From: Congregibacter variabilis
Lineage (GTDB): Bacteria; Pseudomonadota; Gammaproteobacteria; Pseudomonadales; Halieaceae
DNA: 64,000 nucleotides
Reading direction: 5' to 3'
NCBI RefSeq assembly: GCF_045689235.1
Contig: NZ_CP136864.1
Span: 3,867,144 to 3,931,143 of the forward strand
A program made the translations under genes and the position numbers. Shown here piece after piece: positions 51,379 to 60,357 of the stretch (positions are counted from its first letter, which is position 1; each line of letters starts with the position of its first letter). The notes under the pieces are model-generated. The model searched no databases. It was not told the origin of the DNA and saw nothing but the letters and a program-made list of their open reading frames with translations.

Positions 51379-52014
51379 TTATGGTTTTGTCGTTTCTATC
51401 TCGATAGCGGGAGTATTCGGGCTGCCATTTGCGGATAGAGCAGGCGGGTTCGGGATTGCGGCGGCTAGCTCATCGGCAAAGCGCCACAGTAACTCGCTCA
51501 TGGTTCTGGCGATGTCTTCGCCACTTCCACTGCTTAACTGTTGAGAATCTTCGAAGACCACTGACTCTACCGTGAGTGTGTCCTGGTTTTGCCGCTCCCA
51601 CCGTCCTTGGGCCGCGATTTTAACGTTGGGTCCAGTGGCTTCAAAGTGCGTGATAGTGACCCGAAGCTGCCAATCTGCGGGTGTGGAGGGCGCGTCTGGA
51701 AAGAGCACAACTCGCTGAGTGTCTAGAGCAGTCTGTAGTCTGCGGCCGATAACTCGTTGTATACCCAGATCCAGCGGTTCCGCCCAGCGCCGCGTCGAAT
51801 TGTAGCGGATAGTGAAATCGCTCTGCCGATGCAGAAGCTCATCTCTTAGTAGAAAATCTGGAACTTCAATAGATTCCAGTACGATTACCGGCTTATCACC
51901 CTGCGGTGCTGGAGCATCGCCTGCAGAAAGTTGCAGGTGTTGAATTTGTTGTGATGATGCCGCGCAGCCGAACAGATAAATAGCGGCGGTTAGCGCCAGA
52001 GCTTTGCGGATCAT
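51379..52014 (-). CDS. PqiC/YmbA-like ABC-transport auxiliary lipoprotein
   Basis: The 211-residue protein has a lipobox (LFGC, Cys17) and the PqiC-type domain: VIVLESIEVPDFLLRDELLH, IRYNSTRRWAEPLDLGIQRV, and an acidic, Ser/Pro-rich tail. These outer-membrane lipoproteins accompany MCE transporters. It overlaps the MlaD-like gene by 4 bp, so it belongs to this transport operon. Confidence 0.87.
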   Translation of the reverse strand: MIRKALALTAAIYLFGCAASSQQIQHLQLSAGDAPAPQGDKPVIVLESIEVPDFLLRDELLHRQSDFTIRYNSTRRWAEPLDLGIQRVIGRRLQTALDTQRVVLFPDAPSTPADWQLRVTITHFEATGPNVKIAAQGRWERQNQDTLTVESVVFEDSQQLSSGSGEDIARTMSELLWRFADELAAAIPNPPALSANGSPNTPAIEIETTKP

Positions 52015-52979
52015 GAGCCGCCTCCTTTCCTACCGCGAAGTAGTGATTCTGGGTGTTCTTCCAGACTCCGCGCCAGTGACCGCAAGGCGCGAGCGGCGAG
52101 CGTGACTTCTTTCATAGCCTCGCTGAGCTGGCGGCGAGGGGGAGAGTTGGGGGCGACGGCGTTTTCGAGGCCTTGGAGACTATTGTTGGCGGCTACCAGT
52201 GCTTCGTCTAGCCGTGCCAGAGAACTTTCAATAGAGTCGGTGATAGCGGGCAGCTGTTCATTGAGCGTGGCGATGGTCGTGGTGCCTTCTTCAAGAAAAG
52301 CTTTTAAGGCCGGAGAATTTGTTTCCAATGTTGTTGTGAGACTATTGCTGGCGTTTTCCAGGGCTGCAAGGCTGCTGCGCATTGATCCGGGTAGTTCCTG
52401 CATGTCAGTACTGTTGAGCAGTGTGTCCAGTCCGGTGGCGATGCGGTCCACATTCTCGGCTATGGCGGCGTAGTCGATAGATTCCAGCGAGCGGCGAATC
52501 TGCTCCAACTCTGTGGGGATTGTCGGAATCTGCGGGTGGGGTGAGTTGATGCTGCTGACCGTGGCCTCCTTGTCGGGCTGGAAGTCCAGCTGAATATACA
52601 AAAGCCCTGTGAGCAGGCTTTGCGTATTTAGCTGTGCAGCCAGGCCTCGGTCCACCAGTTCATCCAAAATCGATTCTGTAACGCTGCCGATGAGTTGCAT
52701 GGAGGCTGGTTCAATTTCTGCCTCCACAACCATGGTGATACTGCCGTGATCCGCATTGAGAATGAGATCGATATCGGTCACTTGGCCTATTGTTACGCCG
52801 CGAAGCGCTACCGGCGCGCCGACTGTGAGTCCTCGCAGCGAGCCGTCAAACACCATGACCACTTTACTGCGTTCTGAGCCTAAGCCACCGCCTGCAAAAA
52901 ACAGTGCCCCTGCGGCCGCGATAATCAGGGCGCCAACGACAAAGGATCCAACGAGAATGCTGCTCTTGCGTTCGCTCAT
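52011..52979 (-). CDS. MlaD/MCE-family lipid-binding protein
   Basis: The protein (322 aa) has an N-terminal membrane anchor (about residues 7-30), one MCE domain (VVMVFDGSLRGLTVGAPVAL, GVTIGQVTDIDL) and a long helical/coiled region with low complexity (about 160-310). It should collect hydrophobic lipids in the periplasm for the ABC transporter. It overlaps both neighbours by 4 bp. Confidence 0.9.
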   Translation of the reverse strand: MSERKSSILVGSFVVGALIIAAAGALFFAGGGLGSERSKVVMVFDGSLRGLTVGAPVALRGVTIGQVTDIDLILNADHGSITMVVEAEIEPASMQLIGSVTESILDELVDRGLAAQLNTQSLLTGLLYIQLDFQPDKEATVSSINSPHPQIPTIPTELEQIRRSLESIDYAAIAENVDRIATGLDTLLNSTDMQELPGSMRSSLAALENASNSLTTTLETNSPALKAFLEEGTTTIATLNEQLPAITDSIESSLARLDEALVAANNSLQGLENAVAPNSPPRRQLSEAMKEVTLAARALRSLARSLEEHPESLLRGRKGGGS

Positions 52980-53749
52980 GAGTCTCCGTCTCCCACTGTA
53001 TGCTCCGCCGCCCGGTTGAGAAACTGTCGAACCACGGCGTGTTCACTGTGCTCGCGCATCCAGGATGGATTGCCAGATTCAATCATTCGTTTGCTATCCG
53101 CATCGAGATAAATCGCATTATTGGCGATGGCAAATATACTGGGGAGCTCGTGGGTAACCATAACAACAGAAGCGCCGGTGGATTCTTTGAGCTGCAGAAT
53201 AAGGTCGTCAAGTCTGCGTGAGCTTATGGGGTCGAGCCCCGCGGAGGGCTCATCAAAGAACAGAATATCAGGGTCTAGCGCAATTGCACGTGCCAGAGCT
53301 GCTCGTTTGCGCATACCTCCAGATATTTCTGCCGGTAAAAAATCCTGATACCCATCAAGGCCCACCAGGGCGAGTTTAAGTGCCACGATCTCTTGGATCT
53401 CACTGCGGGTGTAGTTGCTGTACTGCTCCAGGGGCAGCGCGACGTTGTCTGCAAGTGACATGGCACTGATAAGCCCGCCCGACTGATAGGTGATCCCCCA
53501 ATTCTGTCGCAGTTTTTGGCGCTCGCCAGGTCCTGCGAGCGTGAAGTTTTGCGTTCCGTAGAGAATCTCGCCCTTGGCAGGTTCAAGCAATCCAAGCAGA
53601 TGTTTTAACAAGGTGCTTTTGCCGCAACCAGAGCCACCCATAATCACGAATATGTCACCGCGCATAACGTCGAAGCTAACGTCCTGCTGAATGAGCCGGC
53701 TACCGTAGGCCATAGTAAGGTCGCGAACACTGATGACGGCGTCAGTCAC
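52976..53749 (-). CDS. MlaF-type ABC transporter ATP-binding protein
   Basis: The 257-residue ATPase has Walker A GGSGCGKSTLLKHLL (residues 38-52), the signature EISGGMRKRAALARA near 144 and Walker B DILFFDEPSAGLDP near 165. EISGGMRKR is typical for the Mla family of ABC proteins. It drives lipid transport with the MlaE-like permease and overlaps the MlaD gene by 4 bp. Confidence 0.94.
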   Translation of the reverse strand: MTDAVISVRDLTMAYGSRLIQQDVSFDVMRGDIFVIMGGSGCGKSTLLKHLLGLLEPAKGEILYGTQNFTLAGPGERQKLRQNWGITYQSGGLISAMSLADNVALPLEQYSNYTRSEIQEIVALKLALVGLDGYQDFLPAEISGGMRKRAALARAIALDPDILFFDEPSAGLDPISSRRLDDLILQLKESTGASVVMVTHELPSIFAIANNAIYLDADSKRMIESGNPSWMREHSEHAVVRQFLNRAAEHTVGDGDS

Positions 53750-53751
53750 GT

Positions 53752-54864
53752 TTAGATGCTCAGCAGCTGACAGAGAATGTTGATGGCGGCGTCGGCGACA
53801 ATAAGATATACCACGGCAGTTACCACCGCCTCGGTGGTTGCACGACCCACGGCTTCGGAGTTACGTCCTGCATTCATTCCAGCACGACAACCGGCGGTGG
53901 CTATGAGGGCTGCAAAAATGAGCCCCTTCACGATGCCCACGGCGAAGTGAGTCAGGGTAATCGCCGTCCCCAGTTGGCTAACATACTGCAAGGGGGTAAC
54001 CCCCATGCCGCCGGCAACCACGGCTCCTCCCACAATGCCGAGGGCGTCCGCATAGACCACCAGTAAGGGCATCATAAGAATCAGTGCCAACACTCGGGGC
54101 ACCACGAGAAACTCCAGAGGATTGATCCCCAGAGTGCTAATGGCGTCGATCTCCTCGTTGGTCTGCATGGTACTCAGCTGTGCGGCGTAGGCGGCACCGG
54201 TGCGTCCAGCCATCACTACAGCGGTCATTAGTGGCCCCATTTCCCGGAGCATGCCAATAGCGACCAGGTCGGCCACGAATACTGCTGCACCGAACTGCTG
54301 AAGCTGAGCCGCCCCGAGGTAAGCCAGAATCATGCCTACTAAGGTGCTGGTAAGGGTGATGATTCCGATGGCTTGCGGTCCTGCCTGGGCCAAGCTCTCC
54401 AGAAACTCTCGGCGGCGCATGCCCGAGCGGCCCAGTAGCGTGCGAAACACAGCGCTTGTGGTTGCGCCCAGAAACTCCAGGGATTCTAATAAATCGTCAC
54501 CGATGTCGGCCAAGGCGCTGCGCAGGGTTTTAAAAGAGAATAAATCGGCCCCCTTATTCGCCGCACCGCAATAGGGTGCCACGGCCGTGGCTAACTGCAT
54601 TAGCTGCGACTGCGAGTCCGGAGCATTGAGAAATTCGATGTCACGCTGTTTGGCAAATGCCAGTCTTTGCAACTGCAGAAGCTTCGCTTCGAGTCGTGGG
54701 TCCCATTGTGTTACCGAGCCGACGTCAACCCGCAGGACCCCATCTGTTTCAAGAAGCGTGTTGAAAAGCGGGTTGAGCACAGGCAGTTGGCTGTCACTCC
54801 AGTCGCCACTGATGAGCAGGTGATCGCTGTCATCACTGAGTGACGCCTGAGGAGGTTCATTCAT
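53752..54864 (-). CDS. MlaE-type ABC permease with N-terminal STAS domain
   Basis: The protein (370 aa) is about 110 residues longer than MlaE because of an N-terminal STAS-like domain (LLISGDWSDSQLPVLNPLF, LRVDVGSVTQWDPRLEAKLL). The permease part contains FLESLAQAGPQAIGIITLTS, GMILAYLGAAQLQQFGA, MAGRTGAAYAAQLSTMQTNE and the conserved EIDAISTLGINPLEFLVVPR. It is first of a four-gene operon (permease, ATPase, MCE protein, lipoprotein). The lack of MlaB and MlaC genes next to it, plus the fused STAS domain, separates it from the classical mla operon. Confidence 0.93.
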   Translation of the reverse strand: MNEPPQASLSDDSDHLLISGDWSDSQLPVLNPLFNTLLETDGVLRVDVGSVTQWDPRLEAKLLQLQRLAFAKQRDIEFLNAPDSQSQLMQLATAVAPYCGAANKGADLFSFKTLRSALADIGDDLLESLEFLGATTSAVFRTLLGRSGMRRREFLESLAQAGPQAIGIITLTSTLVGMILAYLGAAQLQQFGAAVFVADLVAIGMLREMGPLMTAVVMAGRTGAAYAAQLSTMQTNEEIDAISTLGINPLEFLVVPRVLALILMMPLLVVYADALGIVGGAVVAGGMGVTPLQYVSQLGTAITLTHFAVGIVKGLIFAALIATAGCRAGMNAGRNSEAVGRATTEAVVTAVVYLIVADAAINILCQLLSI

Positions 54865-54911
54865 AGGTCACTGCGCTGTGCTCGCATGTTCTGTGTGTTC
54901 AAAATCCTAGC

Positions 54912-55466
54912 CTATTGGAACGGTAGGGGAGGACGCACCGCCTCGATGGATTCGTAGGCCTGACGATAGATGTCCTGCACCGGTGTTTTGTCACCGCCTT
55001 CGTGACGTCGGGCTATCATGGTCACGGGAAACAGGTAGTTTTCGGTTTCTCCCAGGCGAAGCGCGCGGCTGCGCCCCTGAATGTCCTCATACACGACCCA
55101 GTGCATATCGAGCTCCGTCGCAAGCAAATCACCTAGCGCGACGCCCATAGCCTGTAGCTCTCGAGTCTGATCCGGGAGCACATGACCATCATCAAGCAGG
55201 CGTTGTAGATACTGAAGCTCGCTCTGGCTGCGGCAGCAGCGACCACCGTAATAGCGTAGGGTGAGTTCATTGAGCGACTCACGCTGCAGGTCCATATATT
55301 GACGATCTAGAGGGTTCAGCGCTGTTATACGCTTGTCCAGCAGCTGTGCCGCCGAACCCTGGGCCATAAGCAGGCCCGCAAATAAGGCCAATACCACCCT
55401 GGCTCGCATGCTATTTGCGAGTCTGCGCGCAAAAGCGCGTCTGTCTGATGTCGATTTAGGTGACAT
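54912..55466 (-). CDS. Secreted DUF3806-like protein
   Basis: The 184-residue protein has a basic N-terminal stretch, then a hydrophobic signal segment (RVVLALFAGLLMAQGSAAQ) with likely cleavage after AAQ or SAA, and a soluble domain with TENYLFPVTMIARRHEGG near its end, which resembles DUF3806. A CC pair (GGRCCRSQSE) is notable. Function is unknown. The start is unclear: ATG at 55466 or at 55409, the latter giving a standard signal peptide; the frame is open to 55538. It is divergent from dapA. Confidence 0.75.
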   Translation of the reverse strand: MSPKSTSDRRAFARRLANSMRARVVLALFAGLLMAQGSAAQLLDKRITALNPLDRQYMDLQRESLNELTLRYYGGRCCRSQSELQYLQRLLDDGHVLPDQTRELQAMGVALGDLLATELDMHWVVYEDIQGRSRALRLGETENYLFPVTMIARRHEGGDKTPVQDIYRQAYESIEAVRPPLPFQ

Positions 55467-55525
55467 TTGCGCTATTTCAAAGTGCTTTAGAAACGAAATC
55501 AAGTCGCTTATCCCCTCGGCTTTGC

Positions 55526-55553
55526 TTGTGTTCGGCATATTGTCATGGATAAT
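55526..55553 (+). promoter_or_regulatory. Candidate dapA promoter
   Basis: TTGTGT (55526-55531), a 16-base spacer and GATAAT (55548-55553) point to dapA. The position agrees with the dapA start at 55608 rather than the frame opening at 55545. Confidence 0.45.
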
Positions 55554-55607
55554 TGCGGGCCTTCAATGGCGCATTGGCCACTTAACCACAGCGGTACTCT
55601 TAAGACT

Positions 55608-56480
55608 ATGATCACAGGCAGCATTGTCGCCCTCGTTACACCCATGCATTCAAATGGTCAAATTGACTATTCGGCGCTTGACGGTTTGCTCGATTGGCAT
55701 GTCGCCGCGGGTACCTCAGCGATCGTCGCAGTAGGTACAACCGGCGAAAGTGCCACATTGGATGTACATGAACATCTTGATCTTATCAGGCATTGCGTTA
55801 AATACCTCGACGGCCGGATACCGGTGATCGCCGGTACGGGCGCCAACTCCACACGAGAGGCAATAGAGCTCACGCGTGGCGCAGCGTCCGTCGGCGTCGA
55901 TGCTTGCCTGCTCGTAACGCCTTACTACAACCGGCCTTCCCAGCGTGGTCTGTATGAACACTTTCGAGCGATCGCCGAAGCAGTAGATGTACCGCAAATT
56001 CTTTACAACGTGCCTTCGCGGACTGCTGTGGATATGAGTAACGAGACGGCCTGCAGGCTTGCTGCTTTGCATAATATTGTGGGCATCAAGGATGCTACGG
56101 GAGACCTTTCCCGGGGCAAGGAGCTTCTGGGCATGGTCCCCGAGGACTTCGCCGTTTATTCGGGTGATGACGCCACGGCAGCTGATTTGATGCTGGCGGG
56201 AGCGGTGGGAAATATTTCTGTCACTGCCAACGTTGTGCCCGAGCGAGTGGCAGCACTGTGCGCGGCAGCTTTGGCTGGCGATGAGGCAACGGTCAAAGAG
56301 ATCGATGCGAGCCTGGAAGGTCTCAACTCAGCGCTGTTTGTGGAAGCCAACCCTATGCCGGTGAAGTATGCCCTGGCCAAGCTGGGTCGCATGCAGAGTG
56401 GCATTCGACTGCCCCTGACGCTTCCCGAGGGAGATGCCGCGGCCTTGATTGATGCGGCGCTAGAGGGCACTGGCATATGA
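55608..56480 (+). CDS. dapA: 4-hydroxy-tetrahydrodipicolinate synthase DapA
   Basis: DapA (290 aa) condenses pyruvate and aspartate semialdehyde in lysine/peptidoglycan precursor synthesis. Motifs: VAVGTTGESATLD near residue 41, YYNRPSQRGLYEHF with the catalytic Tyr, and the Schiff-base Lys in NIVGIKDATGDL (about residue 160). The ATG at 55608 gives a standard start. It overlaps bamC by 4 bp; dapA-bamC linkage is widespread in gammaproteobacteria. dapD and dapE of the same pathway lie about 5 kb away. Confidence 0.97.
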   Translation: MITGSIVALVTPMHSNGQIDYSALDGLLDWHVAAGTSAIVAVGTTGESATLDVHEHLDLIRHCVKYLDGRIPVIAGTGANSTREAIELTRGAASVGVDACLLVTPYYNRPSQRGLYEHFRAIAEAVDVPQILYNVPSRTAVDMSNETACRLAALHNIVGIKDATGDLSRGKELLGMVPEDFAVYSGDDATAADLMLAGAVGNISVTANVVPERVAALCAAALAGDEATVKEIDASLEGLNSALFVEANPMPVKYALAKLGRMQSGIRLPLTLPEGDAAALIDAALEGTGI

Positions 56481-57514
56481 AAATCCTAAAGCTGTTTGGC
56501 CTGCTGTTTCTGCTTCCGTCAGTGACGGCATGCGGCTACCTGTTTGGTGACAGCGGGCTGTTTCGAGACTCTGCTGGGGATTATCGCGAAGCACGAGAAA
56601 TGTCCTCTATCAGTTTGCCCGATGGCGTGTCATCCGATGAGTTTGTCGACATTTATCCTATCCCTGAGATTGAGAGCGATCCGCAATTTGGCGACCCGAA
56701 CAAGGTCCCCCGGCCGGCGCCGTTGGTCTCGGCCAGTGCTGACCAGCTGGTGCGCATTCAAAAGCTGGGTGAAGACACCTGGGCATTAGTCGCCATTGCG
56801 CCGGGCCAACTTTGGCCACAACTGCGCAGCTTCCTTTCTGCCGCAAATATTGATGTGGCGCGCATGGACGCTCGTGCAGGAATTATTGAATCGACCTATC
56901 TGGTGCTTGAAGAAGATCCCCGGCCGACACGGTTTCGTTTTCGGGTAGAACGAGGAGTGCAGCGCGGCAATAGCGAGTTGCATGTATTGCAGATGTTTCA
57001 GACCAGCGATGGCGATACCTGGCCGGCACAGTCTGATGACTTTAACCTCGAATCAGAGCTGCTGCGCGGAGTTGCACAGTATGTGGCCAACAGTGCAGAC
57101 ACAGCGCCAGTTTCTATGATGGCAGAGCAGTCAATCAGTGCCGGTGGAAAAGTCTCTTTGGGTGACGACGACCAGGGGAGTTTTATTTTGTTAGAGCTTC
57201 CCTTTGATCGCGCCTGGGCGTCCATAGCGCGATCTCTGGATCTTTCCGGTTTTGATATTACGGATCGCAATCGCAGTGAAGGCCGCTACTATCTCCGTTA
57301 CGTAGGCGACGAAGATGAAGAAGGCTCGGGTTGGTTTGCCTGGCTGGGCGACGATGATGATCATCCTGCCGATGGTGTTCCCCTGATTCTGGATGTCGAA
57401 GCGCAGGCTCCTCAGCGCATGATGATTCGTATGTCCTATGAGGAGGGCGGGGCCTCGCTCACCCGAGAGCAGATCGAAGCTCTGCTGGTATTGGTCAAAG
57501 GCAATATTAACTAG
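56477..57514 (+). CDS. bamC: Outer membrane protein assembly factor BamC
   Basis: The 345-residue lipoprotein (lipobox region VTACGYLF, Cys19) belongs to the NlpB/DapX family. After the signal there is a mostly unstructured stretch (SISLPDGVSSDEFVDIYPIP) that in E. coli binds BamD, and then two helix-grip domains (about 100-220 and 230-345). The second contains a Glu/Asp-rich insertion (DEDEEGSGWFAWLGDDDD). It is coupled with dapA and with the MBL gene, whose GTG start lies on its last base. Confidence 0.9.
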   Translation: MKILKLFGLLFLLPSVTACGYLFGDSGLFRDSAGDYREAREMSSISLPDGVSSDEFVDIYPIPEIESDPQFGDPNKVPRPAPLVSASADQLVRIQKLGEDTWALVAIAPGQLWPQLRSFLSAANIDVARMDARAGIIESTYLVLEEDPRPTRFRFRVERGVQRGNSELHVLQMFQTSDGDTWPAQSDDFNLESELLRGVAQYVANSADTAPVSMMAEQSISAGGKVSLGDDDQGSFILLELPFDRAWASIARSLDLSGFDITDRNRSEGRYYLRYVGDEDEEGSGWFAWLGDDDDHPADGVPLILDVEAQAPQRMMIRMSYEEGGASLTREQIEALLVLVKGNIN

Positions 57515-58311
57515 TGAGAATGGCTTCTCTGGGTAGCGGTAGCCGAGGCAACGCAACCCTGGTTCAGGCGGAGCAAAGCAGCGTACTGGTCGATTGCGGT
57601 TTTACGCTTCGAGAGATTCAGCGTAGAGCGACAGAGCGACAGGTCGATCTGGCCAGTCTGGACGCCATTTTGGTGACCCATGAGCACAGCGATCACTGCA
57701 GCGGTGTTGCGGGACTCGCACGGCACTATGATATTCCTGTGTATCTTACGCATGGGACCCTTGCCAGTGGTCGTATCGACAACTGCCCCCAAACGCGGAT
57801 ATTCAATGGCGATACGGCCTTGCACATCGGCGCGTTTACAATCCAGGCTGTTACGGTGCCCCACGATGCCCGGGAACCCGTGCAGTACTGTTTTGAGTGC
57901 GGCGAGCATCGAGCAGGGGTTCTCACCGATTTAGGCTCGGTAACCTCACACGTTCGCAAGGCCTTTGATCATTGCGATCTCTTGCTTCTGGAGTTCAATC
58001 ACGATCGTCAACTCCTGGCCGAAGGCCCTTATCCGGCATCGCTGAAGCGTCGTGTTGGCGGTGACTGGGGGCATTTGTCCAACACCCAGGCCGCTACGTT
58101 GCTCGGCCAACTGAATTTGCAGCGTCTGAAACACCTGGTGGTGGCCCACATCAGTGAAAAGAACAACAGCCGAGATTCAGTGGAAGCGCAATTGCGCCAG
58201 GTACATCCCGATCTGCTGGCAAAAACGGTGTGGGCCTCTCAGGCCAAGGGTTTTGACTGGATTGAGGCCCCTTCGAAGAGTGTCCGGCATGTTTCTTATG
58301 AGCAGGCCTAA
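57514..58311 (+). CDS. Metallo-beta-lactamase-fold hydrolase (YycJ-like)
   Basis: The 265-residue protein starts with RMASLGSGSRGNATLVQAEQ and has the metal motif THEHSDHCSG near residue 55, followed by LTHGTLASGR, VTVPHDAREPVQYCFE and VVAHISEKNNSRD. These are typical of the YycJ/ComEC-like MBL subgroup; some members act on nucleic acids, but the substrate here is unknown. The start is GTG at 57514 (or ATG at 57520). Its place after bamC is conserved in Pseudomonas. Confidence 0.9.
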   Translation: MRMASLGSGSRGNATLVQAEQSSVLVDCGFTLREIQRRATERQVDLASLDAILVTHEHSDHCSGVAGLARHYDIPVYLTHGTLASGRIDNCPQTRIFNGDTALHIGAFTIQAVTVPHDAREPVQYCFECGEHRAGVLTDLGSVTSHVRKAFDHCDLLLLEFNHDRQLLAEGPYPASLKRRVGGDWGHLSNTQAATLLGQLNLQRLKHLVVAHISEKNNSRDSVEAQLRQVHPDLLAKTVWASQAKGFDWIEAPSKSVRHVSYEQA

Positions 58312-58379
58312 CGTGATCCACTGGCACCGCGAGCCAGCAAAAGGGCATACTGTCACTGCTCACTTTTTACGAGGCGCCT

Positions 58380-59549
58380 GTGTCTAAAGATCCCATCAGT
58401 ATCGTGCAGCGAGGGAACCTGCAGAACCTTGAAAAGACCCTGCGAAAGCAGTGGCGTCTCGGGCAGAGTATTGTGCTTTGCTGGTGCTGGGACGAGCGCG
58501 GTTTGTTGGTGATTTTTGTCCCGCATTATTTCTTGGGAAACTACTGCGCTCATCGGGATGATCCTGAGGTTTCCACAGAAAATGAAAACTACATACGGGC
58601 GCTGATCTCTGGGCGGCGTCGCAAGAGTCGCGACGAGCTCTTTGCGGTGGCGGTTCGATTAGGGGTGTCCCCAACCTTTATAAAGCTCGAAAATCCGCTT
58701 GATGAGTCGATCTCTGTGATGAGTGGCGTCGAAGAGATTATTCGCCGCTACGGCCTTAGCTTTGTTGAGCGGCGCGGGGTTCTGCTATTTGATATTGCCG
58801 ATTTTTCGCTGTTCAGCTCCTTTGAGCAGGCGAGCCAGTTAAATAGCCTGTCCTACTCTATGAACTCTGTGTACAACAAGTTGGCCGCGCGGGGCATGGA
58901 AATCAACTTTGCACGCACGACTACGGGTGACGGCTATTACGTCTGGAATCGTGATAACCATCCTCAGTCTGATCAGGAGCTTTTTCTGTTTTTGCAGCTC
59001 GTGCTGGCAGATAACAGCCTGGCGCGATCGGCATCTCGGGGCAACACGGTGCCGGTGGTGCGTGCTGCGTTTCACATCGGGAGTCACTACGAGCTCTATC
59101 AGGCTGAAGGTGTTAACCCAACGGTATTTAGCTATATCGTAGGTGATGTCACCATCGAGCTGGCCCGAATACTTGAGAAGACTCTTCCGGGACAGGTGAT
59201 GTTAGGTGATTTTGGTGCCTGCGCGGGGCAGGAGCACGGTAGCGCAGAATTTGTTCAGGGCTGCGAAGAAGCTGCAAAGGCACTGGAAGGTCTTACGCTC
59301 ATGGGTAAGCCATTACGCGCCCTGCGTAGCTGGCTGTCCAGGGACGCTTCGGAGGACGGCGCTGGCCAGCCTCTGGATGTGAGCATTACCGATAAGCATG
59401 GCATTAAACACCATGCGTTTAATCTGCAGGGCGAGCTGGAATTTGAAGATACCAGTATCACTCTGGGGATGACTCCCGAAGAGTTCAGTGAGGCCCGCGA
59501 GCAGTACCAGCCGAGAGGGAATGGAAAATCCGATTCCTGGTGGGTGTAG
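58380..59549 (+). CDS. Class III nucleotide cyclase-like protein
   Basis: The 389-residue protein is not recognised by full length, but its middle carries a class III adenylate/guanylate cyclase-like domain (about residues 130-285). Seen are LLFDIADFSLFSSF (metal Asp138), FARTTTGDGYYVWNRD (second metal Asp184 in GDG) and IVGDVTIELARILEKTLPGQ, where Arg263 could match the transition-state Arg but the usual Asn four residues before is Ile259. The N-terminal 120 residues look like a soluble, unknown domain. So it may be an active but unusual cyclase or a diverged sensor. The GTG start at 58380 has GAGG upstream. It lies between the MBL gene and rsmJ, where Pseudomonas has purC. Confidence 0.65.
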   Translation: MSKDPISIVQRGNLQNLEKTLRKQWRLGQSIVLCWCWDERGLLVIFVPHYFLGNYCAHRDDPEVSTENENYIRALISGRRRKSRDELFAVAVRLGVSPTFIKLENPLDESISVMSGVEEIIRRYGLSFVERRGVLLFDIADFSLFSSFEQASQLNSLSYSMNSVYNKLAARGMEINFARTTTGDGYYVWNRDNHPQSDQELFLFLQLVLADNSLARSASRGNTVPVVRAAFHIGSHYELYQAEGVNPTVFSYIVGDVTIELARILEKTLPGQVMLGDFGACAGQEHGSAEFVQGCEEAAKALEGLTLMGKPLRALRSWLSRDASEDGAGQPLDVSITDKHGIKHHAFNLQGELEFEDTSITLGMTPEEFSEAREQYQPRGNGKSDSWWV

Positions 59550-60316
59550 TCGCAGCGTCTTTGGAAGACAGACTTCGCGCAACGCAGATTGCCGAGCAGT
59601 TTGACCTACCACTGCTGGACGCATCGATCCGTCCCCGTGATCTGGAGGTGGGCCGTGCCGTGCTGCAGGTCATCGAAGGCGTCCTGTCTGTTCAGCTCAC
59701 AGGTCGCGCTGTTCCCGGCCCGGTCACCATCGACTTTTCTGATAAATCCATGGCCAATCGTCGCCGAGGTGGGCATAACGAGTTGCTGGGTAAAGCGGTG
59801 GGCTGGAAGCAGGCTCGCGCTCCGGGCATTTTGGATGCCACCGGTGGCTATGGTCGCGACGCTTTTCTGCTTGCAGATCTGGGCTGCGAGGTCACGATCT
59901 GCGAACGAGACCCCATCATGGCATTGCTGTTTCGCGAGGCATTGTCACGAGCCTCGGCCTCAGAGGATCAATGGCTGGCATCGGTAGTGGAGCGAATGCA
60001 ACTGCTGTCTCGCGACGCGATAGATCTGGAAGCGACAGCCTTGAAGGACGTGGAAGTGATTTACCTGGATCCAATGTTTCCTCTGGATCGTCGCGCCGCG
60101 CCCGCCAAGGAAATGCAGGTTCTGCATCAGCTTCTGGCCTTTTCTGGTGCTCAAGGCGATGTAGAAGATGCAGCCCTTCTGGCTTGGGCGAGAGCACAGG
60201 ATGTGCGCCGAGTGGTGGTGAAGCGGCCACGTCGTGCGCCGGTGATTCCCGGTGCAATCCCCGGACACTGCCTGACCGGGAAGTCCGTGCGATTTGATGT
60301 TTACCCCGTCTCCTAG
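59540..60316 (+). CDS. rsmJ: 16S rRNA (guanine1516-N2)-methyltransferase RsmJ
   Basis: RsmJ (258 aa) methylates G1516 of 16S rRNA with SAM. Motifs: ILDATGGYGRDAFLLADLG (SAM site, about residue 97), IYLDPMFP (catalytic DPxFP-type) and VVVKRPRRAPV, all typical of YhiQ/RsmJ. The start is unclear: GTG at 59540 overlaps the previous stop, and TTG at 59561 is another option. It is the last gene before a 41-base gap and the next SDR gene. Confidence 0.92.
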   Translation: MGVVAASLEDRLRATQIAEQFDLPLLDASIRPRDLEVGRAVLQVIEGVLSVQLTGRAVPGPVTIDFSDKSMANRRRGGHNELLGKAVGWKQARAPGILDATGGYGRDAFLLADLGCEVTICERDPIMALLFREALSRASASEDQWLASVVERMQLLSRDAIDLEATALKDVEVIYLDPMFPLDRRAAPAKEMQVLHQLLAFSGAQGDVEDAALLAWARAQDVRRVVVKRPRRAPVIPGAIPGHCLTGKSVRFDVYPVS

Positions 60317-60357
60317 GAGTCGGGAATTCTTAACAGTAACGACAAGGAAGAGTGATA

